A DNA stretch of 43,435 nt from Helicobacter aurati (GTDB lineage: Bacteria; Campylobacterota; Campylobacteria; Campylobacterales; Helicobacteraceae). Shown here piece after piece: positions 35,991 through 43,435 of this stretch. Numbering within the stretch: position 1 is the first letter of the stretch; the number at the start of each line of letters is the position of its first letter. Under the pieces are notes generated by a model. The model was not told where the DNA came from. It was given only the letters and a program-made list of their open reading frames with translations, and did not search any database. The stretch spans positions 1 through 43,435 of the forward strand of contig NZ_NXLW01000017.1 in assembly GCF_003364265.1 (NCBI RefSeq), read 5' to 3'. The translations under genes and the position numbers were made by a program.

Positions 35991-35993
35991 ACT

Positions 35994-37307
35994 ATGGGTA
36001 TCTTGTTTTTATTTGTCGTTTTATTTGGACTCATTTTGATTGGCGTCCCTGTAGCTGTATCGTTAGGTATTAGTTCTCTTTTAACATTGATATTTTTTAC
36101 AAGTTTTGATATTTTAGCAATCCCTGATATTTTTATATCTGGATTCAAATCTACACTTATGGCGATCCCTATGTTTATTCTAGCAGGCTCTCTTTTGAGC
36201 AAAGGGAGTTCTGCTCAACGTATTGTAGACTTTGCGAAAGCTCTTGTTGGACATTTACCTGGTGGCTTGACAATGAGTGCTATTTTAGCTTGTATTATCT
36301 TTGCAGCTGTAAGTGGAAGTTCTCCAGCGACAGTAGTTGCCATTGGTTCTGTTATGTTTACAGCATTAAAAAATGCAGGATATCCGCAGAGTTATGCAGT
36401 TGGCGCGATTACTTCTGCTGGGAGCTTAGGTATTCTTATTCCCCCTTCTGTTGTTATGATTGTTTATGGAGTTACTGCAAGTGGATTGAGCGATTTAAAT
36501 GGTAAAACTATTACTGTATCTATTGAAGAGCTCTTTAAAGCTGGAATCATTCCTGGCTTATTGATTGGTTTTGCGATGATGCTCTATGCTTATATTGGGG
36601 CAAAAAGATTGGGTTTTAAAGCAAGCCAACCTGAAAAATTTAGTGTGAGATTAAAGAAATTTTTTGAAGCTTTTTGGGCATTACTTATTATTGTGGTGAT
36701 AATTGGTGGAATTTATGGTGGATTGTTTACTGCTACTGAAGCGGCAGGAATAGCCTGTGTTTATGCGTTTGTTGTGTCTATATTTGTGTATCGAGATATT
36801 AAATTACAGGATTTTTATGCTGTCCTTTTAGATGCTGCTCTCACAACTGCAATGATATTTTTAATTATAGGCTCTGCTGTTGTTTTTGCTCATGTTCTTA
36901 CAAGTGAACGCATTCCACACATGATTGCAGCGTTTTTGATTGAACAAAATATGAGCTGGTGGATGTTTTTAATTGTTGTGAATATTGTTTTGTTTGTTAT
37001 GGGGCAATTTATGGAGCCTAGTTCTGTAGTGATGATTATGGCACCTTTGTTATTGCCTATTGCCGTGAGTTTGGGAATTGATCCTATTCATTTTGGAATT
37101 ATTATGGTTGTCAATATGGAACTTGGTATGATTACGCCTCCTGTTGGACTGAATTTGTTTGTAGCAAGCTCCCTTACGGGGCTCAATCTTAAAGATGTTA
37201 CAATATCCGTTATACCGTGGCTTATTATCATGATACTTGGACTTCTTGTTGTTACTTATATTGAAGATATTTCTTTGTGGCTACCTTCGCTTAGTCGCAT
37301 TAGTTGA
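35994..37307 (+). CDS. dctM: TRAP transporter large permease
   Basis: A 437-aa polytopic membrane protein with about 12 helices that moves substrate with a Na+ (or H+) gradient. Family segments are IPMFILAGSLLSKGSSAQRI, the GSSPATVVAIG loop near the transport site, GILIPPSVVMIVYG, and the second-repeat equivalent MGQFMEPSSVVMIMAPLL followed by MITPPVGLN. It is the last of dctPQM. A short inverted repeat, AGGC TATAT GCCT, follows the stop before the next promoter. Confidence 0.95.
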   Translation: MGILFLFVVLFGLILIGVPVAVSLGISSLLTLIFFTSFDILAIPDIFISGFKSTLMAIPMFILAGSLLSKGSSAQRIVDFAKALVGHLPGGLTMSAILACIIFAAVSGSSPATVVAIGSVMFTALKNAGYPQSYAVGAITSAGSLGILIPPSVVMIVYGVTASGLSDLNGKTITVSIEELFKAGIIPGLLIGFAMMLYAYIGAKRLGFKASQPEKFSVRLKKFFEAFWALLIIVVIIGGIYGGLFTATEAAGIACVYAFVVSIFVYRDIKLQDFYAVLLDAALTTAMIFLIIGSAVVFAHVLTSERIPHMIAAFLIEQNMSWWMFLIVVNIVLFVMGQFMEPSSVVMIMAPLLLPIAVSLGIDPIHFGIIMVVNMELGMITPPVGLNLFVASSLTGLNLKDVTISVIPWLIIMILGLLVVTYIEDISLWLPSLSRIS

Positions 37308-37329
37308 TAGGCTATATGCCTCTTTATAG

Positions 37330-37335
37330 TATAAT
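37330..37335 (+). promoter_or_regulatory. Candidate -10 box for the sugar aminotransferase gene
   Basis: TATAAT at 37330-37335 lies 33-38 bases upstream of the preferred ATG at 37368. Transcription would start near 37342, so a GTG start at 37344 would leave almost no leader. Confidence 0.45.
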
Positions 37336-37367
37336 TTTGTCTTGTGATTAAAGATGTAGGGGATGTA

Positions 37368-38447
37368 ATGATAGCAGTTAATAAGCCTTATTTACCGAAT
37401 CCTAAGAAATATCAGAACTATTGTGAACGAATATGGAAGAGTAACTACCTTACTAATTTTGGACCTTTAAGCCTTGAGTTAGAACATAAACTTTGCGAAT
37501 ATTTGGGCGTACCTTATATTCTTTTAGTGAGTAACGGGACGCTTGCTTTACAAATTGCATATAAATTGGCTGGATTGAATAGGGGAGATAAAGTACTTAC
37601 TACACCTTTTAGCTTTGCAGCTACTACGAACACCCTTGTTTGGGAAGGATTAGAACCTGTATTTTGTGATATAGAATCACAAAGTTTTTGTATAGACACT
37701 CAATTAATGTCTAATATGCTCACAGAAGAAATAAAGGCTATTTTGCCCGTTCATGTCTTCGGGAATCCTTGTGAGGTGGAAATTATAGAATCATTAGCCG
37801 CAAAGCATCGTTTTAAATTGATTTATGATGCCGCACATGCTTTTGGTGTAAAGTATAAGGACAGAAGTATTTTATCATTTGGGGATATGGCTACATTAAG
37901 CTTCCATGCTACGAAACTTTTTCATACTGTTGAGGGTGGTGCTATTATTGTACGAGATTCTGCTTTGATTGCAGAGGGAAAAGAGATGATTAATTTTGGA
38001 TTAAAAAATAATTTCCCTCATTCTTTGGGTATTAATGCCAAACTTAGCGAATTTCATGCTGCTATGGGACTATGTGTGTTGGAGGATATGCCCTTTATTA
38101 TGGAGGATAGGGAACGTATTTGGGAATATTATTACACAAAGTTACGTAATTATTTTAGTATGCAATACTTGCATGCTAAAGCAACAAACAATTATCATTA
38201 TTTTTGTATTCTCTTTAAAAGCACCTCTTTACTTGATGCCGCGTTACAAGCGTTAGAGGAGCAACAGATTTTCCCTAGACGTTATTTTTATCCGAGCCTA
38301 CATTCTCTTTCATTTCTTTCCTTCGAATCAAACTGCCCTGTTTCAAGTGATATTGCAAGCAGGATTTTATGTTTGCCTATATTTGTAGGGCTACAACAAG
38401 AAGAGCAAGATAGAATCATAAAGATACTTCTTCCTTTTGCAAAATAA
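37368..38447 (+). CDS. DegT/DnrJ/EryC1-family sugar aminotransferase (VioA-like)
   Basis: A 359-aa PLP-dependent aminotransferase acting on a nucleotide-linked 4-keto (or 3-keto) sugar. The N-terminus VNKPYLPNPKKYQNYCERIW and YLTNFGPLSLELE resemble VioA-type enzymes that make dTDP-4-amino-4,6-dideoxyglucose. The phosphate-binding segment is SNGTLALQIAYKL, the cofactor Asp lies in IYDAAHAFGV, and the PLP lysine is in SFHATKLFHTVEGG near residue 182. The start at 37368 has AGGGG upstream; the in-frame GTG at 37344 lacks this. No sugar epimerase or dehydratase genes are adjacent, so the product sugar and the acceptor (LPS or glycoprotein) are inferred only at family level. Confidence 0.85.
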   Translation: MIAVNKPYLPNPKKYQNYCERIWKSNYLTNFGPLSLELEHKLCEYLGVPYILLVSNGTLALQIAYKLAGLNRGDKVLTTPFSFAATTNTLVWEGLEPVFCDIESQSFCIDTQLMSNMLTEEIKAILPVHVFGNPCEVEIIESLAAKHRFKLIYDAAHAFGVKYKDRSILSFGDMATLSFHATKLFHTVEGGAIIVRDSALIAEGKEMINFGLKNNFPHSLGINAKLSEFHAAMGLCVLEDMPFIMEDRERIWEYYYTKLRNYFSMQYLHAKATNNYHYFCILFKSTSLLDAALQALEEQQIFPRRYFYPSLHSLSFLSFESNCPVSSDIASRILCLPIFVGLQQEEQDRIIKILLPFAK

Positions 38448-38520
38448 TTTTTATCAATGAATAAAGTGATTTGTTTGCATGAGGTTTTTTTAAAATTTGT
38501 TTTTCATTTGTTTTAAACTA

Positions 38521-38529
38521 TGTTATAAT
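38521..38529 (+). promoter_or_regulatory. Extended -10 promoter of the small lipoprotein gene
   Basis: TGTTATAAT at 38521-38529 is a perfect extended -10 box, 37 bases before the ATG at 38566. Confidence 0.65.
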
Positions 38530-38565
38530 CTTACCCTTTATATCTTATTCTTTAGAGGAGTTTTT

Positions 38566-38856
38566 ATGAAAAAGTTGTTTATTTTGACACTTTTGACAGG
38601 TTTGGTGAGTTTATTTATTGGATGTGGTGATGATAAAAAAGAATCTAAGCCGCAAAATGTAGCTCCAGCTTCAACGCAACAAACCGAAAGTGCAACTGAA
38701 AATTCATTACCGAAAGTGCAAGAAAGCAATACAGAACAGCAAAGTACAGAATCTAAAGTGGAAGAAGATTCTTCTTCGCAACACGATCATAGCCAACATG
38801 ATGAAGGACATGCAGATTCTAATACCGCAACAACTGAAAACAATGAAAATAAATAA
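38566..38856 (+). CDS. Small Gln/Glu/His-rich lipoprotein
   Basis: A 96-aa protein of unknown function. The first 20 residues form a lipoprotein signal, MKKLFILTLLTGLVSLFIGC, with Cys20 as the lipidation site. The mature part is disordered-looking: Ser, Gln, Glu and Lys rich, then a tail containing HDHSQHDEGHADS, which has the spacing of a metal-binding histidine cluster. The start at 38566 has TAGAGGAG upstream, and an upstream in-frame ATG at 38497 precedes the promoter and is discarded. It is monocistronic, with an extended -10. A role in periplasmic metal buffering is a guess from composition. Confidence 0.8.
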   Translation: MKKLFILTLLTGLVSLFIGCGDDKKESKPQNVAPASTQQTESATENSLPKVQESNTEQQSTESKVEEDSSSQHDHSQHDEGHADSNTATTENNENK

Positions 38857-38900
38857 GTTGTAACATAGCTTCTTATTGTTAACTACTACCTTTCTTTAAA

Positions 38901-38935
38901 ATTTTCAATATTTCAAAAAAGGGAATATTGAAAAT
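38901..38935. terminator. 12-bp perfect inverted repeat between convergent genes
   Basis: ATTTTCAATATT (38901-38912) and AATATTGAAAAT (38924-38935) form a perfect 12-bp stem with an 11-base loop, between the small lipoprotein gene and the converging Na/Pi transporter gene. The stem is AT-rich and lacks a following T-run on either strand, so intrinsic termination is only a possibility. Confidence 0.45.
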
Positions 38936-39089
38936 ATGTTTATCCGTTCTTATTGTTTTTACTTTTTATATTTTAAGCTTTCAATTTAGTATCATTCGCG
39001 CGATAGTGTTTTAGAGATAGATTTTGATAGACTTAAATTTTATACTAATTTACGCTCGATTTTATGCAATTTGATATTTTGGTTTCTCT

Positions 39090-40883
39090 CTACTGATTTA
39101 TATCATCGATAGATTTTGTATCAGATAATCCATGGATGTGGTTTGTTGCACTAATAAGTTCTTTGGTTACACTATGAATAAATGATAAATCATTGAGCAA
39201 AGATGTACCGTCTGTGGTTTGAATAGAATGTTCATGAATGAGTTTTTCTACAATATGAAAGGCATTTTTATCTTGTTTTTTAAAGAATTTTTTCTGTTTT
39301 TTCAATTCTACTTTAATATCCATGAGATTTTCTTGAGGCGTTATTTTTATATTTTCTATTGTACGCAGGAGTTCTCCTAAGTCAAGTCTCATATTGTCGT
39401 ATTCTTTTTGTAATGCTTTGTTTTTTCCCGTAGAATGTTTTTTCATATTTTGTTGCAATAATCCTATATTTTTTGTTGCTTCTGCTATTTTACGTGATGC
39501 AATTTGTAGAGCAGTAATGCGTTCGGTATGTTGTTTGTTGCTGACAAGAGCCTGAAGCTTTGTAGAGAAATCCATAATGACATTAAAAAGTGTTTTAATT
39601 TGTGTATTGTAAAGTTCATTTACATAAAATTCTTTATAGAACCATTCTTTATTGTTGATTAACGTCTCTAATTTTTTATTCGATCGAATATCTTGTCGTG
39701 AGAATCCAATAGTATGGGAGATAATTACAAATGCGTTGTCATAGAGATGTTTTACTTCATTTTCGAGCGCAATTATAGCGGTATCTTGATAAGGCAATAA
39801 TGTATCATTCACGAATAATGGTGTTGTTTCTGTTGTGTTTTGTGTCAGTAATTTATTGAGTATATTTGCAATGCTTGGAATGAAGATAAAAAGAGCGATA
39901 ACACCAAAGGCGTTAAACAACGTATGAAAAACAGCTAAACGTAAAATAGAATCTGCTGACAGTCCAATTAAATCTGCAATTGTGTTATTAAGAATCAACA
40001 AGTAAGGAAAAAGAATTGTTGTAAGCAACACTGTAATAAAGTTGAACATACAATTGGCAATAGCTAATTTTTTTCCTTCAATATTTGTGCTTAGTGATGC
40101 AATGAGCGCGGTTACTACACCCCCAACACTTGTTCCTAATACTGCCCCTAATGCTTGTTCGTACCCTATTTGTTGTTCTAAAAACGCGCTAATAATAATT
40201 GCCAATGTAGCATGTGAACTTTGAATAATTGCAGTGATAAGAGCACCAATCAAGATAAATGCAATAATGCCTTTGTAGCCTTCAAATTGATATTGTGATA
40301 AGTCGATAACATCTTTCAGATTCTCAAATCCTGCCTTAATGTAAAATATCCCCAAAAAAAAGAAACCAAGTCCAGCCAGAATCTTACCTATCCCTTTATG
40401 TATCGGTTTGCTTTGAAAATTAAAGAGTAGTCCTCCCACAATCAGAGGGAGAGCTAATGAAGAGATATTGATTGATGATGCACCTGCAATAAGCCATGAG
40501 CCAGCTGTGTTTCCAAGATTTGCGCCAAATATTACGCCGATGCCTTGTGTTAAAGTAATAAGAGAGGCACTTACAAAAGAAATGGAAATTACGGACACAA
40601 GAGTAGATGATTGCATAATTGTTGTTGCAATCGTACCGAATAAAATACTTCTTATCGAAGTTTTGGTAGAAGAAGCTAAAATTCTTTCTAAGAATCCTCC
40701 AGAAAATTTTTTGAATCCTTCGCTTAAAAACAACATACCAAAGAGTAATATTGCTACTCCTGCGCATAACTTTCCTATCTGTTCGTTAATTGCAAGCGCA
40801 TAAATTACAAGTATGATGATTATTGATAAGGAATATTGTTGAAAAATTGAATAGAATTTTGTTATCATTTTATATACCGCCAT
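39090..40883 (-). CDS. Na/Pi cotransporter family protein with PhoU-like domain
   Basis: A protein of about 597 aa in the NptA/YjbB family, which moves phosphate with sodium and often works as an exporter in bacteria. The membrane part has an inverted duplication, each half with a QSS motif: MQSSTLVSVISISFVSASL and IQSSHATLAIIISAFL. The C-terminal 230 residues or so are helical and PhoU-like (ENEVKHLYDNAF through IHGLSD). The start is uncertain: ATG at 40883, ATG at 40868 or TTG at 40889, none with a strong Shine-Dalgarno. It stands alone. No pst or pho genes are in the window. Confidence 0.85.
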   Translation of the reverse strand: MAVYKMITKFYSIFQQYSLSIIIILVIYALAINEQIGKLCAGVAILLFGMLFLSEGFKKFSGGFLERILASSTKTSIRSILFGTIATTIMQSSTLVSVISISFVSASLITLTQGIGVIFGANLGNTAGSWLIAGASSINISSLALPLIVGGLLFNFQSKPIHKGIGKILAGLGFFFLGIFYIKAGFENLKDVIDLSQYQFEGYKGIIAFILIGALITAIIQSSHATLAIIISAFLEQQIGYEQALGAVLGTSVGGVVTALIASLSTNIEGKKLAIANCMFNFITVLLTTILFPYLLILNNTIADLIGLSADSILRLAVFHTLFNAFGVIALFIFIPSIANILNKLLTQNTTETTPLFVNDTLLPYQDTAIIALENEVKHLYDNAFVIISHTIGFSRQDIRSNKKLETLINNKEWFYKEFYVNELYNTQIKTLFNVIMDFSTKLQALVSNKQHTERITALQIASRKIAEATKNIGLLQQNMKKHSTGKNKALQKEYDNMRLDLGELLRTIENIKITPQENLMDIKVELKKQKKFFKKQDKNAFHIVEKLIHEHSIQTTDGTSLLNDLSFIHSVTKELISATNHIHGLSDTKSIDDINQ

Positions 40884-41027
40884 TAGCAATTTGAAGCTAT
40901 TAAAATACTATTTTTAGTATTAAATTGTATGAATTATAACTTAAATTTTGAGCTTTATTCTTTTTTATTGGGTGTCATTTATAGAATCTGTATTTTTCAG
41001 TCTAAAGAGTATCTCTATATGATTTTT

Positions 41028-41036
41028 TGCTATAAT
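41028..41036 (+). promoter_or_regulatory. Extended -10 promoter for the J-domain gene and nadK
   Basis: TGCTATAAT at 41028-41036 is a perfect extended -10, about 71 bases upstream of the ATG at 41107. Confidence 0.65.
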
Positions 41037-41106
41037 TGTATTTCTTTTTAGGAGTAAAAATCATAGAGTATTGATATAGTTAATGAAGTAAATCTAAGAG
41101 GTTGTA

Positions 41107-41889
41107 ATGATTTCTTGTAGTGATAAATATGTACAAATTAAATTGTTTCAAGATACTCGAATCCTCTCTAAAGTGTTGCTTTATGCGAACAAGCACTTTA
41201 GCAAACACTATCGGCTATCAAGTTCAATTCTTATTCTTGACGATGGCGAAATTCTTAAAAAGAATTATCTCATTAATTGGTGTTATCATGCGTTATCGCA
41301 CGATGTGGATTCCACCATGCAAACCAGCGAAAGCGTGCTGCAACAAGTGTTGGAGCATAGTCATCTGCCTATACGTATTAAAATTGTTAAACCTACAGAA
41401 ATGCTAGAGAGGATCAAAGTTAAAGTTGAAATGCTAGGATCTTCGCGCATTATTCTTACGTTGAGTAAAAAAAGTAAGGTAGCTGAAAGATATATTAAAG
41501 CTGTATTTGCTAGCCATTATATTGGTATGAGCGGTAATGAGATTTATCTACAATCAAATAATGAACATTTTTGGGAAAAAGTGGTAGATTTTTTAGGTAA
41601 TAAAGTAATTCACAATGTCGTGTTGTTTTTTGAATATAAGGATTTTAATGCCAATGAGTTTTCTTTCCTTACTGCTGAAGAAAAAGCATTGAGACAGTGT
41701 TATGCAACACTCGATTCGCAATTTGGCGATGATTTTGAGCTAGTAAAAAAACGGTATTTAAAACTCGCTAAAGAGTATCACCCAGATAATTTTTACGGTG
41801 TTGACGAGAGTGAGGTTGTTAATCACATTACAAGATTCCGACAAATTACTGAAGCTTATAAAAAAATTAAATTACAAGCACAATGTTAA
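41107..41889 (+). CDS. J-domain protein with unassigned N-terminal region
   Basis: A 260-aa protein whose last 65 residues or so form a J-domain: LRQCYATLDSQFGDD as helix I, then VKKRYLKLAKEYHPDNF with the HPD signature near residues 225-227, and FRQITEAYKKIK as helix III. It should stimulate a DnaK-type Hsp70. The N-terminal 190 residues have no Gly/Phe or zinc region, so it is not DnaJ or CbpA. That region has basic strands and helices I do not recognise. It lies 23 bases before nadK and shares its promoter, so the two are co-transcribed. The client is unknown. Confidence 0.8.
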   Translation: MISCSDKYVQIKLFQDTRILSKVLLYANKHFSKHYRLSSSILILDDGEILKKNYLINWCYHALSHDVDSTMQTSESVLQQVLEHSHLPIRIKIVKPTEMLERIKVKVEMLGSSRIILTLSKKSKVAERYIKAVFASHYIGMSGNEIYLQSNNEHFWEKVVDFLGNKVIHNVVLFFEYKDFNANEFSFLTAEEKALRQCYATLDSQFGDDFELVKKRYLKLAKEYHPDNFYGVDESEVVNHITRFRQITEAYKKIKLQAQC

Positions 41890-41912
41890 TTGAAGGGGAA
41901 CTTAAGTAAAAA

Positions 41913-42797
41913 ATGGAATCTAAACGAGTGCAAAAAATAGGCATTATTTTACGTCCACATAGTGCCCATATTAAACCTATTTTCCTTGATATTAAAGAAA
42001 GGCTTGATAGTGCAGGAATAGCAGTTATGCTTGAGCATTCTGGTACAAAAATGTTAGAACTTGATACCAACAAAATTTCTAGTCATGATATGAAACACAT
42101 TTGTGAAGAGTCAGATATGCTTTTTAGTATTGGCGGTGATGGCACTCTCTTGTCTGTTGCAAGGAGAGCTTATGGTCATAACATTGCAATTTTAGGAATC
42201 AATTCGGGCAGACTAGGATACCTTACAGTTGCAACTCCAAATGAAATAGCCGAGATTATTCCAAGACTAAAAAAAGGAGAATATACTACTAGAAATCATC
42301 TGATGCTAGAAGGTTATGTTGAAGAAAGTCCGAGTTTAGAAACAATACAACCACTTTTTGCACTAAATGAATTTTTGTTGTCTCGTGCTGGGTTTAGTGG
42401 TATGCTAGAATTGGAAGCCTATATTGATGGTATGCTTTTTAATCATTATCGATTAGATGGATTGTTAGTGGCTACACCTACCGGTTCTAGTGCATATAAT
42501 ATTTCTGCTGGGGGCAGTGTAGTCTATCCTTATTGCAGGAATGTTTTATTGACTCCTATATGTGCTCATTCGCTTAGTCAAAGGCCGCTTATTCTCAATG
42601 ATGAATTTTGTATTGCTTTTCGTTTTAAGACTTCTGGTTCTCTTATATGTGATGGGCAACAAAGAATCTCCATTCCACAAGGCAGTCTTATTTGTATTAA
42701 AGTAGCGAAATATAGTGCAATTCTTACCGAATTACAGCCAAATTTTTATTTTATACGTTTGCGTGAAAAATTTGGCTGGGGGCAATATGAATCGTAG
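41913..42797 (+). CDS. nadK: NAD kinase
   Basis: It phosphorylates NAD to NADP. GGDGTLL at residues 74-80 is the diagnostic motif and holds the catalytic Asp. It is followed by INSGRLGYLT and by the NE/D and GDGLLVATPTGSSAYN-type region (here LDGLLVATPTGSSAYN). The 294-aa length is normal. AAGGGG lies 14 bases before the ATG, rather far, so translation may be modest or coupled to the J-domain gene 23 bases upstream. Confidence 0.96.
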   Translation: MESKRVQKIGIILRPHSAHIKPIFLDIKERLDSAGIAVMLEHSGTKMLELDTNKISSHDMKHICEESDMLFSIGGDGTLLSVARRAYGHNIAILGINSGRLGYLTVATPNEIAEIIPRLKKGEYTTRNHLMLEGYVEESPSLETIQPLFALNEFLLSRAGFSGMLELEAYIDGMLFNHYRLDGLLVATPTGSSAYNISAGGSVVYPYCRNVLLTPICAHSLSQRPLILNDEFCIAFRFKTSGSLICDGQQRISIPQGSLICIKVAKYSAILTELQPNFYFIRLREKFGWGQYES

Positions 42798-42863
42798 CTT
42801 GATAAATCTAGCTTGGTAAATCTTAGATTCTATACATTTTGCAGAACATCGATTTATTAGATT

Positions 42864-43435
42864 CTATATTTTCATATCACTGATAAATGATATATTAGTA
42901 TGACAATGTTTGCAACGTAATGTATGCCCGTTTTGAAGATTCGCATGTATATTTGGTGCAATATTGTAGATCCTACCACACATACAACTATAAATATGCA
43001 ATACGGATTGTTTTTTAATTTTTTTGTTTGTGTCGACGTGTAAATCATTTTTAGGTTCATGTTCGTTATGCTCTATGTAATTTATGGGAGAGTCTTTGGG
43101 CACTGTATTTTGCTCTAAATGTTCTTTTTGCATTTGCTGTGCTTGAAGTATCTCTTGTTGATATTCGCCAATTTGCATATCTTCTTGTAGGATATGCTTT
43201 AAGAGCCATTGTTCCATAATGATAACTAGTTGTTGTTTGAAATCATATTTCATATTCTTTATGAGATGAGTCATATCTAATATAATATTTCTATGGTGTT
43301 CTCTATGAGAATCTAAGTAAGGGTATTGCATATTTTCCATATATGTTTCTTCATCCCGAAAATGTGTTTTCATATACTCAAAAAGTGCCGCTAACATTTT
43401 TTTTATTTCTGCAGGATCAGTCTGCTTACCTATCA
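42864..43435 (-). CDS. Hemerythrin-domain protein with zinc-ribbon-like tail (5' end cut)
   Basis: The reading frame runs off the right edge: upstream of the internal ATG at 43397 it stays open with IGKQTDPAEIKKMLAALF. The visible start is therefore not the real one and at least the first iron-ligand helix is missing. Visible di-iron ligands are HFRDEETYME, SHREHHRNI and WLLKHILQEDMQIGEY, the bacteriohemerythrin pattern for O2 binding or sensing. After a charged linker there is an extra C-terminal module of about 45 residues with CMCG and CKHCH, spaced like a zinc ribbon or rubredoxin-like knuckle. Cellular role unknown. Confidence 0.82.
   Translation of the reverse strand, partial: IGKQTDPAEIKKMLAALFEYMKTHFRDEETYMENMQYPYLDSHREHHRNIILDMTHLIKNMKYDFKQQLVIIMEQWLLKHILQEDMQIGEYQQEILQAQQMQKEHLEQNTVPKDSPINYIEHNEHEPKNDLHVDTNKKIKKQSVLHIYSCMCGRIYNIAPNIHANLQNGHTLRCKHCHTNISFISDMKI

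Noticed and set aside
37344-37367. GTG start for the sugar aminotransferase
   Set aside because: It lies at the predicted transcription start with no RBS, while ATG at 37368 has AGGGG at proper spacing.

Overview
The window is AT-rich (about 35% GC by eye) and reads as chromosome of a non-pylori, probably enterohepatic Helicobacter. The evidence is the gene set and neighbourhoods: hemA next to a polyprenyl synthase gene, pseC, a bacterial dynamin pair, MidA, a hisZ-like gene before purA, short Helicobacter-type outer membrane proteins ending in phenylalanine, a VacA-like large autotransporter, a G-tract contingency gene, and promoters that are mostly a TATAAT or extended -10 box with no clear -35. 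The species cannot be fixed from the sequence. A monomeric NADP-isocitrate dehydrogenase and a DctPQM TRAP transporter are Campylobacter-like traits and argue against H. pylori itself.

Layout. 1-374: no gene seen. 375-2752 (-): hemA and a polyprenyl diphosphate synthase. 2950-3471 (+): ppa, with a G8 tract in its leader. 3560-4592 (-): a glycosyltransferase switched off by a G11 tract. 4628-5266 (-): an outer membrane protein. 5492-8528: a TauE/SafE-like membrane protein (+) converging on a Zn/Cd-type P1B ATPase (-). 8760-14412 (-): a promoter-headed cluster of two dynamin-like proteins and MidA. 14517-16435 (-): transaldolase and folD. 16511-19396 (+): pseC, a D-2-hydroxyacid dehydrogenase and trmD. 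19504-22305 (+): uvrA. 22793-24819 (-): an outer membrane protein behind a T14 tract, then a LysE exporter and an unknown exported protein. 25315-27534 (+): icd. 27560-29341 (-): an Upf1-like helicase. 29450-31629 (+): hisZ-like and purA. 31678-33978 (-): an autotransporter. 34289-38856 (+): dctPQM, a VioA-like sugar aminotransferase and a His-rich lipoprotein. 39090-40883 (-): a Na/Pi cotransporter. 41107-42797 (+): a J-domain protein and nadK. 42864 to the right edge (-): a hemerythrin with a zinc-ribbon-like tail, cut by the window end.

How the genes fit together. Most are housekeeping genes for haem, isoprenoid, folate, NADP, purine and tRNA metabolism and DNA repair. Among them sit surface-variation genes: pseC for flagellin pseudaminic acid, a second sugar aminotransferase, the slip-prone glycosyltransferase, the T-tract outer membrane protein and the autotransporter. 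No tRNA, rRNA, CRISPR array, insertion sequence or prophage gene was recognised. The items most worth follow-up are the asymmetric dynamin pair with MidA, the two homopolymer switches (G11 and T14), the 18-bp perfect palindrome before the TauE-like gene, the hemerythrin with a zinc-ribbon-like tail, and strong over-use of the heptamer AGAATCT/AGATTCT.
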